NCBI RefSeq assembly: GCF_012927455.1
Contig: NZ_JABBPE010000002.1
Location: 558,001-622,000 of the forward strand
DNA from: Polaromonas sp.
Lineage (GTDB): Bacteria > Pseudomonadota > Gammaproteobacteria > Burkholderiales > Burkholderiaceae_C
Reading direction: 5' to 3'
DNA: 64,000 nt
The notes under the pieces were generated by a model. It saw only the letters and a list, made by a program, of their open reading frames with translations. It was not told the origin of the DNA and made no database searches. This document shows positions 29,361 through 37,723 of the stretch, in pieces. The position numbers were made by a program, and so were the translations under genes. The first letter of the stretch is position 1. The number at the start of each line of letters is the position of its first letter.

Positions 29361-29450
29361 CGCGCCGGGCGGCCGAGCCAACTTGAATCGACCCGATTTG
29401 ATGAAAATCAAACTCCGGGCGCGCGGCGCTGGCCCAGCTCGAGCCTTGGC

Positions 29451-29999
29451 TCAGATGTTGCAGGCGCTGATGCCCCATTTGGCCAGCGCCGCGTCGTCGC
29501 TAGCGCGGGCATCGACCCAGCGCGCGCCTTCGGGCGTTTGCTCTTTTTTCCAAAACGGCGCCTGGGTTTTCAGGTAGTCCATCAAAAATTCGCAGGCCTG
29601 AAAGCTCTGGCCCCGGTGCGCCGACGTCACCGCCACCATGACCACCTGATCAAGCGGCTGCAGCAGCCCGACCCGGTGAATGACGCGGGCGCCAAAAATG
29701 TCAAAGCGCGCCATCGCCTCGTCAATCATGGCCTCAATGGCCTTTTCGGTCATGCCGGGGTAGTGCTCGAGTTCCATCGAGAGAACCGTCTCTTTCGCCG
29801 CCGGCCCGCCCTCGGGCGAAAGCGCCCCCTCAAGGGGCAGCGCAGTACACGAAGTGACTAGCGCGGGGGCCACACTCCTGTCACGGACGGTGCCGATGAA
29901 ACTGCAGACCGCCCCCACGCGCTTGTCATTTTTGCGCAGCACTTCAATCTCGGCAGCCAGATCAAAATCTTCGGTCTGAATCACGGCGCGGGCGCTCAT
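29451..29999 (-). CDS. moaE: Molybdopterin synthase catalytic subunit MoaE with repeat-derived insert
   Basis: Large subunit of molybdopterin synthase, which adds two sulfurs to precursor Z using MoaD thiocarboxylate. The family core is clear: VGAVCSFIGTVRD, then LEHYPGMTEKAIEAMIDEA, HRVGLL and VTSAHRGQSFQACEFLMDYLKTQAPFWKKE. Between the first two, about residues 42-68, is an insert (containing LPLEGALSPEGGPAAKET) not found in typical MoaE. It is encoded by a GC-rich dispersed repeat. The insertion sits in a surface loop that is often disordered. The start is one base after the moaD stop. Confidence 0.92.
   Translation of the reverse strand: MSARAVIQTEDFDLAAEIEVLRKNDKRVGAVCSFIGTVRDRSVAPALVTSCTALPLEGALSPEGGPAAKETVLSMELEHYPGMTEKAIEAMIDEAMARFDIFGARVIHRVGLLQPLDQVVMVAVTSAHRGQSFQACEFLMDYLKTQAPFWKKEQTPEGARWVDARASDDAALAKWGISACNI
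29796..29875 (+). repeat. Family B GC-rich repeat inside moaE
   Basis: Shares GCCCCCTC..GGGGC, ACGAAG and GCG.GGGGGCCA with the copy at 62380-62463. It contains a GC hairpin (GCCCCCTcaaGGGGC). Within moaE it is read antisense and the frame stays open. Confidence 0.75.
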
Positions 30000-30000
30000 C

Positions 30001-30252
30001 TCAGCCTCCTGTGACCGGCGGGAAAAACGCCACTTCGCAGTCATCAGTCAACGCGGCTGACTCGTCGCTCATGACCTGGTTGAGCGCCATGCGGACGGAT
30101 TTGCCGCGCGCCAGGCCGGCGGCATGCGCAGGGCTGGCCGCCAGCAGTTCATCACGCAGGGCAGACAGGCTGGTGGCCGAGGTTTCGCGCAACTCGCAGC
30201 CCTGGCCTATGGCTTCGCGGATGGAGGCAAAATATTTGACGGTGATTTTCAT
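30001..30252 (-). CDS. moaD: Molybdopterin synthase sulfur-carrier subunit MoaD
   Basis: An 83-residue ubiquitin-fold sulfur carrier whose C-terminal Gly-Gly (PPVTGG) is thiocarboxylated. The N-terminal strand reads MKITVKYFASIREAIG, and the conserved ALNQ is at about residue 57. It lies between moeA (33-bp gap) and moaE (1-bp gap) in one operon. Confidence 0.94.
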   Translation of the reverse strand: MKITVKYFASIREAIGQGCELRETSATSLSALRDELLAASPAHAAGLARGKSVRMALNQVMSDESAALTDDCEVAFFPPVTGG

Positions 30253-30285
30253 GGGAACTCATGGGAATTGTTAGGCCAAAACTTT

Positions 30286-31560
30286 TTAGGCCAGAAATTC
30301 TGAAAACGCAATAAACCGCACCAGGTCGCCGTGCGCAATCGCCTGGTCAGGCGGGTTGTCGACCAGCCCGTCTCCCCAGACCGCAGACGTGAGTACGCCT
30401 GAGCTCTGGTTGTCGAACAGCGCCAGCCCGCCCGTGGCATCGTGCTTGACGCGCAAGAATTCGCGGCGCTTATCGGCTCTGGCCCAATCAAAATGGGCGG
30501 TCAGTGCTATTGATTTAATAGCAAGCCGGGTGCCGCCCTGGAGCTTGAGGAGGAAGGGCCTGACCAGCAGCAGGAAGGTGACAAAGCTGGAAACCGGGTT
30601 GCCTGGCAGGCCGATGAAGTGGCTGGCGCCGATTTTTCCATACGCAAACGGCTTGCCCGGCTTCATGGCGATCTGCCAGAGCTTGAGATCGCCCAGCGCC
30701 TGCACGGCTGGCTTGATGTGGTCTTCTTCACCGACCGAGACGCCCCCGCTGGTCAGAATCAGGTCGTGCTGCTGGCTGGCGCGCTCCAGTGCGGCCACGG
30801 TCGCATCCAGCCGGTCGGGCACGATGCCCAAATCGGTGACTGTGCAGCCCAGCCGTAGCAGCAGCGCCCGCAAAAAGAATCGGTTGGAGTTGTAGATGGC
30901 GCCGGGCTTCATGTCAGCAGGTGCCACGTCGCCGGGCATGACCAGTTCGTCGCCGGTAGAAAACAGCGCCACCCGCACGCGCGCAGCCACCTGGAGCTGG
31001 TCAAAGCCGATGCTGGCCGCCAGGCCTAGCGCCGCGGGCGTGAGGCGCTCACCGCGGCGCAGCACCGCAGAGCCGCTGGCGACATCTTCACCGCGGCGGC
31101 GAATCCACTGGCCAGGTTTGGGGTGCAGCCGGATGCGAACGCCCGGGGATTCTGCAGCGCCGGCGTCCAGCGTTTCACAGTCTTCCTGCATCACCACGGC
31201 ATCGGCGCCGGGCGGGATGGGCGCGCCGGTGAAGATACGCGCCGCCGAAGCCGGCGCCAGCGGGTGGCCACTGCTGCCGGCGGGAATGCGCTGGTTGACC
31301 TGCAAAACGGTGGTGAAATTTTCCCAGTCGGCGCAGCGTACGGCGTAGCCATCCATGGCGCTGTTGTCGTGCGCTGGCACGTCCAGGCTGGACAGCAGGT
31401 CTTGCGCCAGCACGCGGCCGTCGGCATCAAAAGTGGAGACGGTTTCAATACCCGGCAGGGGTGCCGCTTGGGCCAGCAGCTCGGCCAGCGCCTCTTCCAG
31501 AGGTTTGAGAGACTTGCGGGGCGCACGTTCGGGTGCTGCTGGCATGTCAAATTTAGTCAT
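30286..31560 (-). CDS. moeA: Molybdopterin molybdenumtransferase MoeA with embedded repeat
   Basis: Inserts molybdate into adenylylated molybdopterin. The 424-residue protein has the MoeA domain order: an N-terminal region with DVPAHDNSAMDGYAV (residues about 61-75), a MoaB/Mog-like domain with STGDELV, and the C-terminal beta barrel. LTSGGVSVGEEDHI is the nucleotide-binding signature. Residues about 346-361 (IKSIALTAHFDWARAD) are encoded by a family A repeat in antisense orientation. Starts at Met 1 or Met 6 are both possible. mobB precedes and moaD follows on the same strand. Confidence 0.95.
   Translation of the reverse strand: MTKFDMPAAPERAPRKSLKPLEEALAELLAQAAPLPGIETVSTFDADGRVLAQDLLSSLDVPAHDNSAMDGYAVRCADWENFTTVLQVNQRIPAGSSGHPLAPASAARIFTGAPIPPGADAVVMQEDCETLDAGAAESPGVRIRLHPKPGQWIRRRGEDVASGSAVLRRGERLTPAALGLAASIGFDQLQVAARVRVALFSTGDELVMPGDVAPADMKPGAIYNSNRFFLRALLLRLGCTVTDLGIVPDRLDATVAALERASQQHDLILTSGGVSVGEEDHIKPAVQALGDLKLWQIAMKPGKPFAYGKIGASHFIGLPGNPVSSFVTFLLLVRPFLLKLQGGTRLAIKSIALTAHFDWARADKRREFLRVKHDATGGLALFDNQSSGVLTSAVWGDGLVDNPPDQAIAHGDLVRFIAFSEFLA
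30478..30524 (+). repeat. Family A two-hairpin repeat inside moeA
   Basis: Both hairpins are intact: GCCC-aatcaaaat-GGGC, then GCTATTgatttAATAGC. Lies antisense to moeA without disturbing its frame. Confidence 0.88.
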
Positions 31561-31628
31561 GGCGGGTGTCGGTATCTGGCGGGCGCAGACTGGAGTGAAC
31601 CGGACTTGTCTAGCCCGGTGGCTCGGTA

Positions 31629-32177
31629 TTAGCCAAAGCGTTCTTCAAACGAGTATTCAAATCTATCCTGATTGTTGAGCAGGTACTCGGCCACGGCGTC
31701 TGGATTGTTCAAATCCAGCACCGGACGCAAGGTTGCTGCGGGCAGGCGCTCGGGCGCATCGGTGGCAATGGCGACGATGAAGTCATCGTCCATGTAGCGG
31801 GCCGGCTTGCCGGCATAGTCGGCCGAAGGCGCGCGCCAGACTTCAATCTTTAGCAGGTCGCTGTCCTTGAAGCCCTCGACCAGAACCCAGTCCACGCCCT
31901 CGTAAAGCTCGGCAATCAGCTGGTGAACCGTCAGCTGTGAAGGCTTTTCAAACTCGCGCATCAGCGCCAGCCGATGCGGCGAGGCCACCACCACCTCAAA
32001 AGCGCCCGCCTCGCGGTGACGAAAGGTATCCTTACCCGGGTGGTCCACGTCAAAGCTGAGGTGTGCGTGCTTGACAACCGACACCCGCAGGCCACGTAGC
32101 TTGAGCGCAGGAATCAGCTTTTCGACCAGCGTTGTTTTGCCGGAGCCCGAGTACCCGGCAAATCCGACAACTTTCAT
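31629..32177 (-). CDS. mobB: Molybdopterin-guanine dinucleotide biosynthesis adaptor MobB
   Basis: A 182-residue GTP-binding protein that assists MobA in forming the guanine dinucleotide cofactor. The P-loop is GYSGSGKTTLVEKL at residues 8-21. HAHLSFDVDHPGKDTFRHREAGA is the family hallmark, followed by WVLVEGFK. MobA itself is not in the window. It is 68 bp upstream of moeA on the same strand. Confidence 0.95.
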   Translation of the reverse strand: MKVVGFAGYSGSGKTTLVEKLIPALKLRGLRVSVVKHAHLSFDVDHPGKDTFRHREAGAFEVVVASPHRLALMREFEKPSQLTVHQLIAELYEGVDWVLVEGFKDSDLLKIEVWRAPSADYAGKPARYMDDDFIVAIATDAPERLPAATLRPVLDLNNPDAVAEYLLNNQDRFEYSFEERFG

Positions 32178-32202
32178 GCGGTGACTTTCAGGCGTTGTGT
32201 TT

Positions 32203-32258
32203 TACTATCAATTACATAGCTGCTTGCGCCCGCTGTATATGGGCTAGAGCTCGATTTA
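32203..32258 (-). repeat. Family A two-hairpin repeat, copy 11
   Basis: Minus-oriented copy between thrC and mobB with intact GCCC..GGGC stem (loop atatacagc) and GCTAT..ATAG second stem. Confidence 0.9.
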
Positions 32259-32264
32259 ATCGAT

Positions 32265-33692
32265 TTATTGGACATGATCGGCAATGTAGCGCTTGATCAC
32301 CGCCACGTCGGCCGGCAGCAGCCTGACGCGCTTGGGCAGGGCCTCGATGCCTTCAAAGCGGGCCGGCCGATCCGGCGATCTGCCCAGCGCCTCCTCAATC
32401 GTGGCGGCAAACTTGATGGGCAACGCGGTTTCCAGCACGATCATGGGCACACCTGCTTGAATCTGCTCGCGCGCCACCTTCACGCCATCGGCGGTGTGCG
32501 TGTCAATCATGCTGCCAAAGCGCTGCCAGGTATCTCGAATGGTCGCGAGGCGGTCGGCATGGGTGCTCTTGCCGCTAACAAAACCGTAGCGCTGGGCTGC
32601 AGATTTGAAAGCCGCATCAGCGCTCAGATCAAAACTGCCCTGGCTGGCCAGCTGGTCGTAAAACAGCGCCTTGGTTTTGGCGCCGTCGCGGCCCAGCAAG
32701 TCAAACACAAAGCGCTCAAAATTCGAGGCCTTGGAAATGTCCATGGACGGACTGGATGTTTCATGCGTGTCGGCGCTGCTGCGGACACGGTAAACGCCGG
32801 TGCGGAAGAACTCGTCGAGCACATCGTTCTCGTTGGTTGCGACCACCAGCTTGTCTATCGGCAGGCCCATGCTGCGCGCCACATGGCCGGCGCAGACATT
32901 GCCAAAATTGCCCGAGGGAACGGAAAAACTGACCTTTTCGGTGTTCGACTTTGTGGCCTGAAAATAGCCCGAAAAGTAATAAACCACCTGCGCCATCAGC
33001 CTCGCCCAGTTGATCGAATTGACCGTGCCTATTTTGTATTGGCGCTTGAAATCCAGATCGTTGGAGACCGCCTTGACGATGTCCTGGCAGTCGTCAAACA
33101 CGCCATCAATCGCGATGTTGTGGATATTTTCATCCTGCAGGCTGAACATCTGCGCCTGCTGAAACGGGCTCATGCGGCCGTTGGGCGAGATCATGAAGAC
33201 GCGCACGCCTTTTTTGCCGCGCATGGCGTATTCGGCGGCGCTGCCGGTGTCTCCGCTGGTGGCACCCAGGATATTGAGCTCTTCACCGCGACGCGCCAGT
33301 TCGTACTCAAACAGGTTGCCGAGCAGCTGCATGGCCAGGTCCTTGAAGGCCAGCGTCGGGCCGTTGGACAAAGCCTCCAGGTACAGGCCGTCTTCGAGCT
33401 TCCTCAAAGGAACGATTTCCTGGGTTCCAAACACGGCTTCTGTATAAGTCTTTGCGCAGATCGCCTTCAGGTCGGTTGGCGGGATGTCGTCGATATACAG
33501 CGACAAAATTTCAAACGCCAGATCGGCGTAGGACAGACCGCGCCAGCGGGTCAGCGTCGCCGCGTCAATCTGCGGATAGTGCTCGGGCAGATACAGGCCA
33601 CCATCGGGCGCCAAGCCTTCCAGCAGGATTTCGCAAAAGCGCTTGCGCTCGGTCGTGTCGGTTGATGTGGCGCGCGTGGAGAGGTAGCGCAT
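32265..33692 (-). CDS. thrC: Threonine synthase
   Basis: Pyridoxal-phosphate enzyme converting O-phosphohomoserine to threonine. The 475-residue size fits the longer proteobacterial/yeast class. The PLP lysine is in GPTLAFKDLAMQLLGN and the phosphate-binding loop in ATSGDTGSAAEYA. The start shares a base with the hom stop (TGATG), so the two threonine-pathway genes are translationally coupled. Confidence 0.96.
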   Translation of the reverse strand: MRYLSTRATSTDTTERKRFCEILLEGLAPDGGLYLPEHYPQIDAATLTRWRGLSYADLAFEILSLYIDDIPPTDLKAICAKTYTEAVFGTQEIVPLRKLEDGLYLEALSNGPTLAFKDLAMQLLGNLFEYELARRGEELNILGATSGDTGSAAEYAMRGKKGVRVFMISPNGRMSPFQQAQMFSLQDENIHNIAIDGVFDDCQDIVKAVSNDLDFKRQYKIGTVNSINWARLMAQVVYYFSGYFQATKSNTEKVSFSVPSGNFGNVCAGHVARSMGLPIDKLVVATNENDVLDEFFRTGVYRVRSSADTHETSSPSMDISKASNFERFVFDLLGRDGAKTKALFYDQLASQGSFDLSADAAFKSAAQRYGFVSGKSTHADRLATIRDTWQRFGSMIDTHTADGVKVAREQIQAGVPMIVLETALPIKFAATIEEALGRSPDRPARFEGIEALPKRVRLLPADVAVIKRYIADHVQ

Positions 33693-35032
33693 CAGGCGAG
33701 TTCCTCTTTGCGGATGCGGGTGATGGGCGACAGTACGGTGGGCAGCGCCTGCATCTGCGCCAGGGCTTGGTTCATCTTCGCTTCCACACAGTCGTGCGTG
33801 AGGATGATCAGATCGGTTTGCGTGGCGCCTTCGCCGCCCACTTCATCGGCTTCGCGCTGCAACATGGCATCGATGCTGATGCCCAGCGCCGCCAGAATGC
33901 CGGTGACTTTGGCCAGCACGCCGGCCTGGTCGGCCACGTTCAGGCGCAGGTAGTAGCTGGTCACCACGTCGCTCATAGGCACGATGGGCAGGTCGCTCAT
34001 CGCCTGGTTGAAGGTGTCGGGCTGAAACGCCAGGTGGGGCACGCGGTGCCCGGGGTCTGCCGTGTGCAGGCGCGCAATGTCGACCAGGTCGGCAATGACT
34101 GCGCTGGCGGTCGGCTCGCTGCCGGCGCCCTTGCCGTAGTACAGCGTGGTGCCGACGGCATCACCCTGCACCACTACCGCGTTCATCGCGCCTTCAACGT
34201 TGGCGATCAGTCGTTTGGCCGGCACCAGGCTGGGGTGCACGCGCAACTCTATGCCGCCCGCGGCGCGCTTGGTGATGCCCAGCAGCTTGATGCGGTAGCC
34301 GAGTTGCTCGGCGTAGCGGATGTCCTGCGCCGCCAGCGTCGTGATGCCCTCGACATACGCCTTATCGAACTGCACCGGAATGCCAAAGGCGATGGCCGAC
34401 ATCAGCGTGACCTTGTGGCCGGCGTCGACACCCTCGATGTCGAAGGTCGGGTCGGCTTCGGCATAACCCAGGCGTTGCGCTTCCTTGAGTGCCACGTCAA
34501 AGTCCAGAGCCTTGTCGCGCATCTCGGACAGGATGAAGTTGGTGGTGCCGTTGATGATGCCGGCGATCCACTGGATACGATTGGCGGTCAGGCCTTCGCG
34601 CAGCGCCTTGATGATGGGAATGCCGCCGGCAACGGCCGCTTCGAACGCGACCATGACGCCCTTGCGGTGCGCCGCGGCAAAAATCTCGGTGCCATGCACG
34701 GCCAGCAGTGCCTTGTTGGCGGTGACCACATGCTTGCCGGCCTCAATCGCCTCCAGCACCAGGGCCCTGGCAATGCCGTAGCCGCCAATGAGCTCAACCA
34801 CGATGTCGATGTCGGGGCTGGCGACCACCTGGCGGGCATCGCCCACCACCTGCACGCCCTCACCCACCAGGGCCTGGGCGCGCGCCACGTCAAGGTCGGC
34901 GACCATGGTGATCTCGATAGCGCGGCCGGCGCGGCGCAATATTTCCTGCTGGTTGCGCCGCAGCACGTTGAAGGTGCCGCTGCCCACAGTGCCCATGCCC
35001 AGAAGGCCGACCCGGATCGGGCTCAAATTCAT
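33692..35032 (-). CDS. hom: Homoserine dehydrogenase with C-terminal ACT domain
   Basis: NAD(P)-dependent reduction of aspartate semialdehyde to homoserine. The nucleotide-binding motif is GLLGMGTVGSGTF near the N-terminus; the catalytic domain includes GIINGTTNFILSEM. An ACT domain covers about the last 85 residues (YYLRLNVADQAGVLAKVTGIL), pointing to threonine feedback inhibition. I place the start at MNLSPIRVG, the usual family beginning. A GTG at 35053 with AGGA upstream is an alternative that adds seven residues. Confidence 0.95.
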   Translation of the reverse strand: MNLSPIRVGLLGMGTVGSGTFNVLRRNQQEILRRAGRAIEITMVADLDVARAQALVGEGVQVVGDARQVVASPDIDIVVELIGGYGIARALVLEAIEAGKHVVTANKALLAVHGTEIFAAAHRKGVMVAFEAAVAGGIPIIKALREGLTANRIQWIAGIINGTTNFILSEMRDKALDFDVALKEAQRLGYAEADPTFDIEGVDAGHKVTLMSAIAFGIPVQFDKAYVEGITTLAAQDIRYAEQLGYRIKLLGITKRAAGGIELRVHPSLVPAKRLIANVEGAMNAVVVQGDAVGTTLYYGKGAGSEPTASAVIADLVDIARLHTADPGHRVPHLAFQPDTFNQAMSDLPIVPMSDVVTSYYLRLNVADQAGVLAKVTGILAALGISIDAMLQREADEVGGEGATQTDLIILTHDCVEAKMNQALAQMQALPTVLSPITRIRKEELA

Positions 35033-35075
35033 CGTCGTTGTTTTTAGGGTCACCTGGAAGTCCTGCCTGTCTTGG

Positions 35076-36341
35076 TTACTGCTTGCTGCCCGCTAAAACG
35101 AGCGGGGGAAATTGACGGTCTGATTGCTTGCTGCGGTAATTTTCGAGAAATTGGGCAATGCGCTTGATGGCCTCGCGCAGGTCTTCCTCGTGCGGCAAAA
35201 AGACGATGCGAAAATGATCGGGCGACGCCCAGTTAAAGCCGGTTCCCTGCACCAGCATGACCTTGGTCGCCTTCAACAATTCAAGGAAAAACAGCCGGTC
35301 GTCCGTTATCGGATAGACCTTTGGATCGAGCCTGGGAAACATGTAAAGCGCAGCGCTGGGCTTGACGCAACTGACCCCGGGAATCGCGGTGATCAGCTGG
35401 TACGCCAGGTCGCGTTGCCGACGCAGGCGTCCGCCCTCGCACGTCAGGTCATTAATGCTTTGGTAGCCGCCCAGGGCGGTCTGGATTGCCCACTGACCCG
35501 GCACGTTGGAGCACAGCTTCATGTTGGCCAGCATGTTGAGGCCTTCGATGTAGTCCTGTGCCGACTTTTTAGGCCCCGACACCACCAGCCAGCCGGCGCG
35601 GTAGCCGCAAGAGCGGTAACTCTTGGACAGTGAATTGAAGGTCAGCGTGAGCACGTCCGTCGACAGGCTGGCGATGGCTGTGTGCTTGACGTCATCGTAA
35701 AGCACCTTGTCATAGACCTCGTCCGCCAGAATCACCAGGTCATATTCACGCGCTATCTCGACGATGCCCTTGAGCAGTTCGTCGGAATACAGCGCGCCGG
35801 TCGGATTGTTCGGGTTGATGACGACGATGGCTTTGGTTCTTGGCGTGATCTTGGCGCGAATGTCGGACAGGCTGGGCATCCAGCCGTTGTCTTCGTCGCA
35901 CAGGTAATGCACCGGCGTGCCGCCCGACAGGCTGGCGCTGGCCGTCCACAAGGGATAGTCAGGCGCGGGCAACAACAACTCGTCGCCGTCGTCAAGCAGC
36001 GCATTGGTAGCCATCGCGATCAGTTCGCTGGCGCCGTTGCCCAGGTAAATGTCGTCGAGCAGCACTCCTTTGATGCCCTGCTTCTGGGTTTCGTGCATCA
36101 CCGCCTTGCGCGCCGCAAAAATGCCTTTACTGTCCGAATAGCCGGCCGAGGAAGGCAGGTTGCGGATCATGTCTTGCTGGATTTCCTCGGGCGCATCGAA
36201 ACCGAACGCCGCCAGGTTGCCCAGGTTGAGTTTGATGAGCTTTTGCCCCTCTTCCTCCATCTGTTTGGCGGCGTCCATGATGGGGCCGCGGATGTCGTAG
36301 AGCACATTGGCCAGTTTGGCTGATTTGGTGATCGGTTTCAT
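35076..36341 (-). CDS. alaA: Alanine-synthesising transaminase AlaA type
   Basis: Class I PLP aminotransferase close to E. coli AlaA, converting pyruvate and glutamate to alanine. The 421-residue protein starts MKPITKSAKLANVLYDIRGP. It has the VINPNNPTGALYS and LADEVYDKVLY motifs and the Schiff-base lysine in FNSLSKSYRSCGYRAGW. It is the first gene of the alaA-hom-thrC run, an arrangement common in Burkholderiales, with a 43-bp gap to hom. The C-terminus has a short extra tail (FPPLVLAGSKQ). Confidence 0.93.
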   Translation of the reverse strand: MKPITKSAKLANVLYDIRGPIMDAAKQMEEEGQKLIKLNLGNLAAFGFDAPEEIQQDMIRNLPSSAGYSDSKGIFAARKAVMHETQKQGIKGVLLDDIYLGNGASELIAMATNALLDDGDELLLPAPDYPLWTASASLSGGTPVHYLCDEDNGWMPSLSDIRAKITPRTKAIVVINPNNPTGALYSDELLKGIVEIAREYDLVILADEVYDKVLYDDVKHTAIASLSTDVLTLTFNSLSKSYRSCGYRAGWLVVSGPKKSAQDYIEGLNMLANMKLCSNVPGQWAIQTALGGYQSINDLTCEGGRLRRQRDLAYQLITAIPGVSCVKPSAALYMFPRLDPKVYPITDDRLFFLELLKATKVMLVQGTGFNWASPDHFRIVFLPHEEDLREAIKRIAQFLENYRSKQSDRQFPPLVLAGSKQ

Positions 36342-36563
36342 GAGGCTGTTTTTCTGGATAGTCGGGCAAAGACTGCGGTGGTCGTGGTTCGGGGAATTGT
36401 CCCGATTACCATGGCGGTCATTGGGAAGAAACACCGGCACTGCAACAAAAAATTCAGGCGGAATCTATAATTTGACCACATAAAAAGCGCTTTTTCCTGG
36501 CAATTGGCCTGCCAAAAGCCTTTGCCCCTTGCCATTTCTGGCCTCTACAACACCTGACTGCCC

Positions 36564-36962
36564 ATGAAACTTCAACCAGACCGTCTCGATGTTCAATCCA
36601 TCCTGGGTTACGGTCCCGGCTGGATAGGCCTGGGCAGCAACGGCGTGGCTGAAAAAATCGAGCGCAGCATTGTGATTGGCTCACGCGGGGAGAAATTTGA
36701 CTGGAATTGCGCGCGCTTTGAGGACCTCACCGCGGAGCACTTCGCACAATTGGCGCAGACACAACCCGAACTGGTTATTTTTGGCAGTGGGACGCGCCTG
36801 CGCTTTCCTCCGCCCGCCTTGTTGCGCGCACTGATGGAAAAGCGCATCGGTCTTGAAACCATGGATACGCTGGCGGCCTGCCGCACTTACAACATCCTGG
36901 CGGGCGAGGGACGGCAGGTGCTGGCCGCCCTGCTGATCGAGCCTGCGGGACATACAGCCTGA
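36564..36962 (+). CDS. Mth938/NDUFAF3-like (DUF498) protein
   Basis: A 132-residue protein of the Mth938-like family, which includes the mitochondrial complex I assembly factor NDUFAF3. Recognisable are SILGYGPGWIGL, WNCARFEDLTAEH and the glycine-rich VIFGSGTRLRFPPPALLRAL followed by DTLAACRTYNILAGEGR. Bacterial function is unknown. It is divergent from alaA across a 222-bp promoter region. Confidence 0.88.
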   Translation: MKLQPDRLDVQSILGYGPGWIGLGSNGVAEKIERSIVIGSRGEKFDWNCARFEDLTAEHFAQLAQTQPELVIFGSGTRLRFPPPALLRALMEKRIGLETMDTLAACRTYNILAGEGRQVLAALLIEPAGHTA

Positions 36963-37082
36963 AACACTTCGTCTTTCAGAGTAAAATCTAGGGTTGCGCT
37001 TGGTAGCAGACCCGGGACACCTATCGGAACGTTGCCAAACGCCCAGGCTAATTACAACTACTTTCGTCAGGGTCCACTCAGT

Positions 37083-37559
37083 ATGGCAGTCGTCGTCAAT
37101 AAACCACTCCCCGAATTTGAAGCGAACGCCACAGGCGGTATCAAGGTGTCGAACCAGACACATCTGGGCAACGTCGTTGTCCTGTATTTTTATCCCAAAG
37201 ACAACACCCCCGGTTGTACCACCGAAGCCATGCAGTTTCGCGACCGATACAAGGACTTTGTGAAGGCTGGCGCAACCGTCTTCGGGGTATCGCGCGACAA
37301 CATGAAGTCCCACGACGAGTTCAAGTCCAAGCTGGAACTCCCGTTCGAGCTGATTGCCGATACCGAGGAAAAAATGTGCCACATGTTCGGCGTGGTCAAA
37401 AACAAGATTATGTACGGCAAAAAGGTCAAGGGCATTGAGCGCAGTACCTTTTTGGTCGGCGCCGACGGCCAGCTGAAAGAAGAGTGGCGCGGCCTGAAAG
37501 TGCCAGGACATGTCGACGATGTACTGAAGGCCGTCAAGGCCTTGAAAAAGACCGTCTGA
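37083..37559 (+). CDS. bcp: Thioredoxin-dependent peroxiredoxin, BCP/PrxQ type
   Basis: A 158-residue peroxiredoxin. The peroxidatic cysteine C45 lies in PKDNTPGCTTEA. The resolving cysteine five residues later in classic E. coli BCP is replaced (M50), and the only other cysteine is C99 in EEKMCHMFG. It therefore either uses C99 or is a 1-Cys enzyme. The start MAVVVNKP is chosen on family length; the ribosome site is weak. A terminator follows at 37654-37686. Confidence 0.92.
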   Translation: MAVVVNKPLPEFEANATGGIKVSNQTHLGNVVVLYFYPKDNTPGCTTEAMQFRDRYKDFVKAGATVFGVSRDNMKSHDEFKSKLELPFELIADTEEKMCHMFGVVKNKIMYGKKVKGIERSTFLVGADGQLKEEWRGLKVPGHVDDVLKAVKALKKTV

Positions 37560-37653
37560 ACCCTTGCGGGGGCGCATGAGCAACAGCCGGTTGCCCTGTC
37601 ACTTGAGTTGTGCATAATGAAGTCATGTTGTTGACCTCCGCAACCGCGTTCAT

Positions 37654-37686
37654 AAAAAGCCGCCCTGGTCTCCAGGCGGCTTTTTT
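37654..37686 (+). terminator. Rho-independent terminator after bcp
   Basis: A strong GC stem, AAAAAGCCGCCcTGG pairing with CCAGGCGGCTTTTT around a tct loop, followed by a T run. The A run on the other side makes it potentially bidirectional. Confidence 0.85.
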
Positions 37687-37723
37687 ACTTCTGAAAGCTT
37701 CTTTTTAAAGAGTTTTAAGCACT

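Noticed and set aside
37626-37707. Short plus-strand frame of 27 codons (starting MLLTSATAF) running through the terminator before phoH
   Set aside because: It overlaps the terminator hairpin and lacks a ribosome site; a leader peptide cannot be supported.
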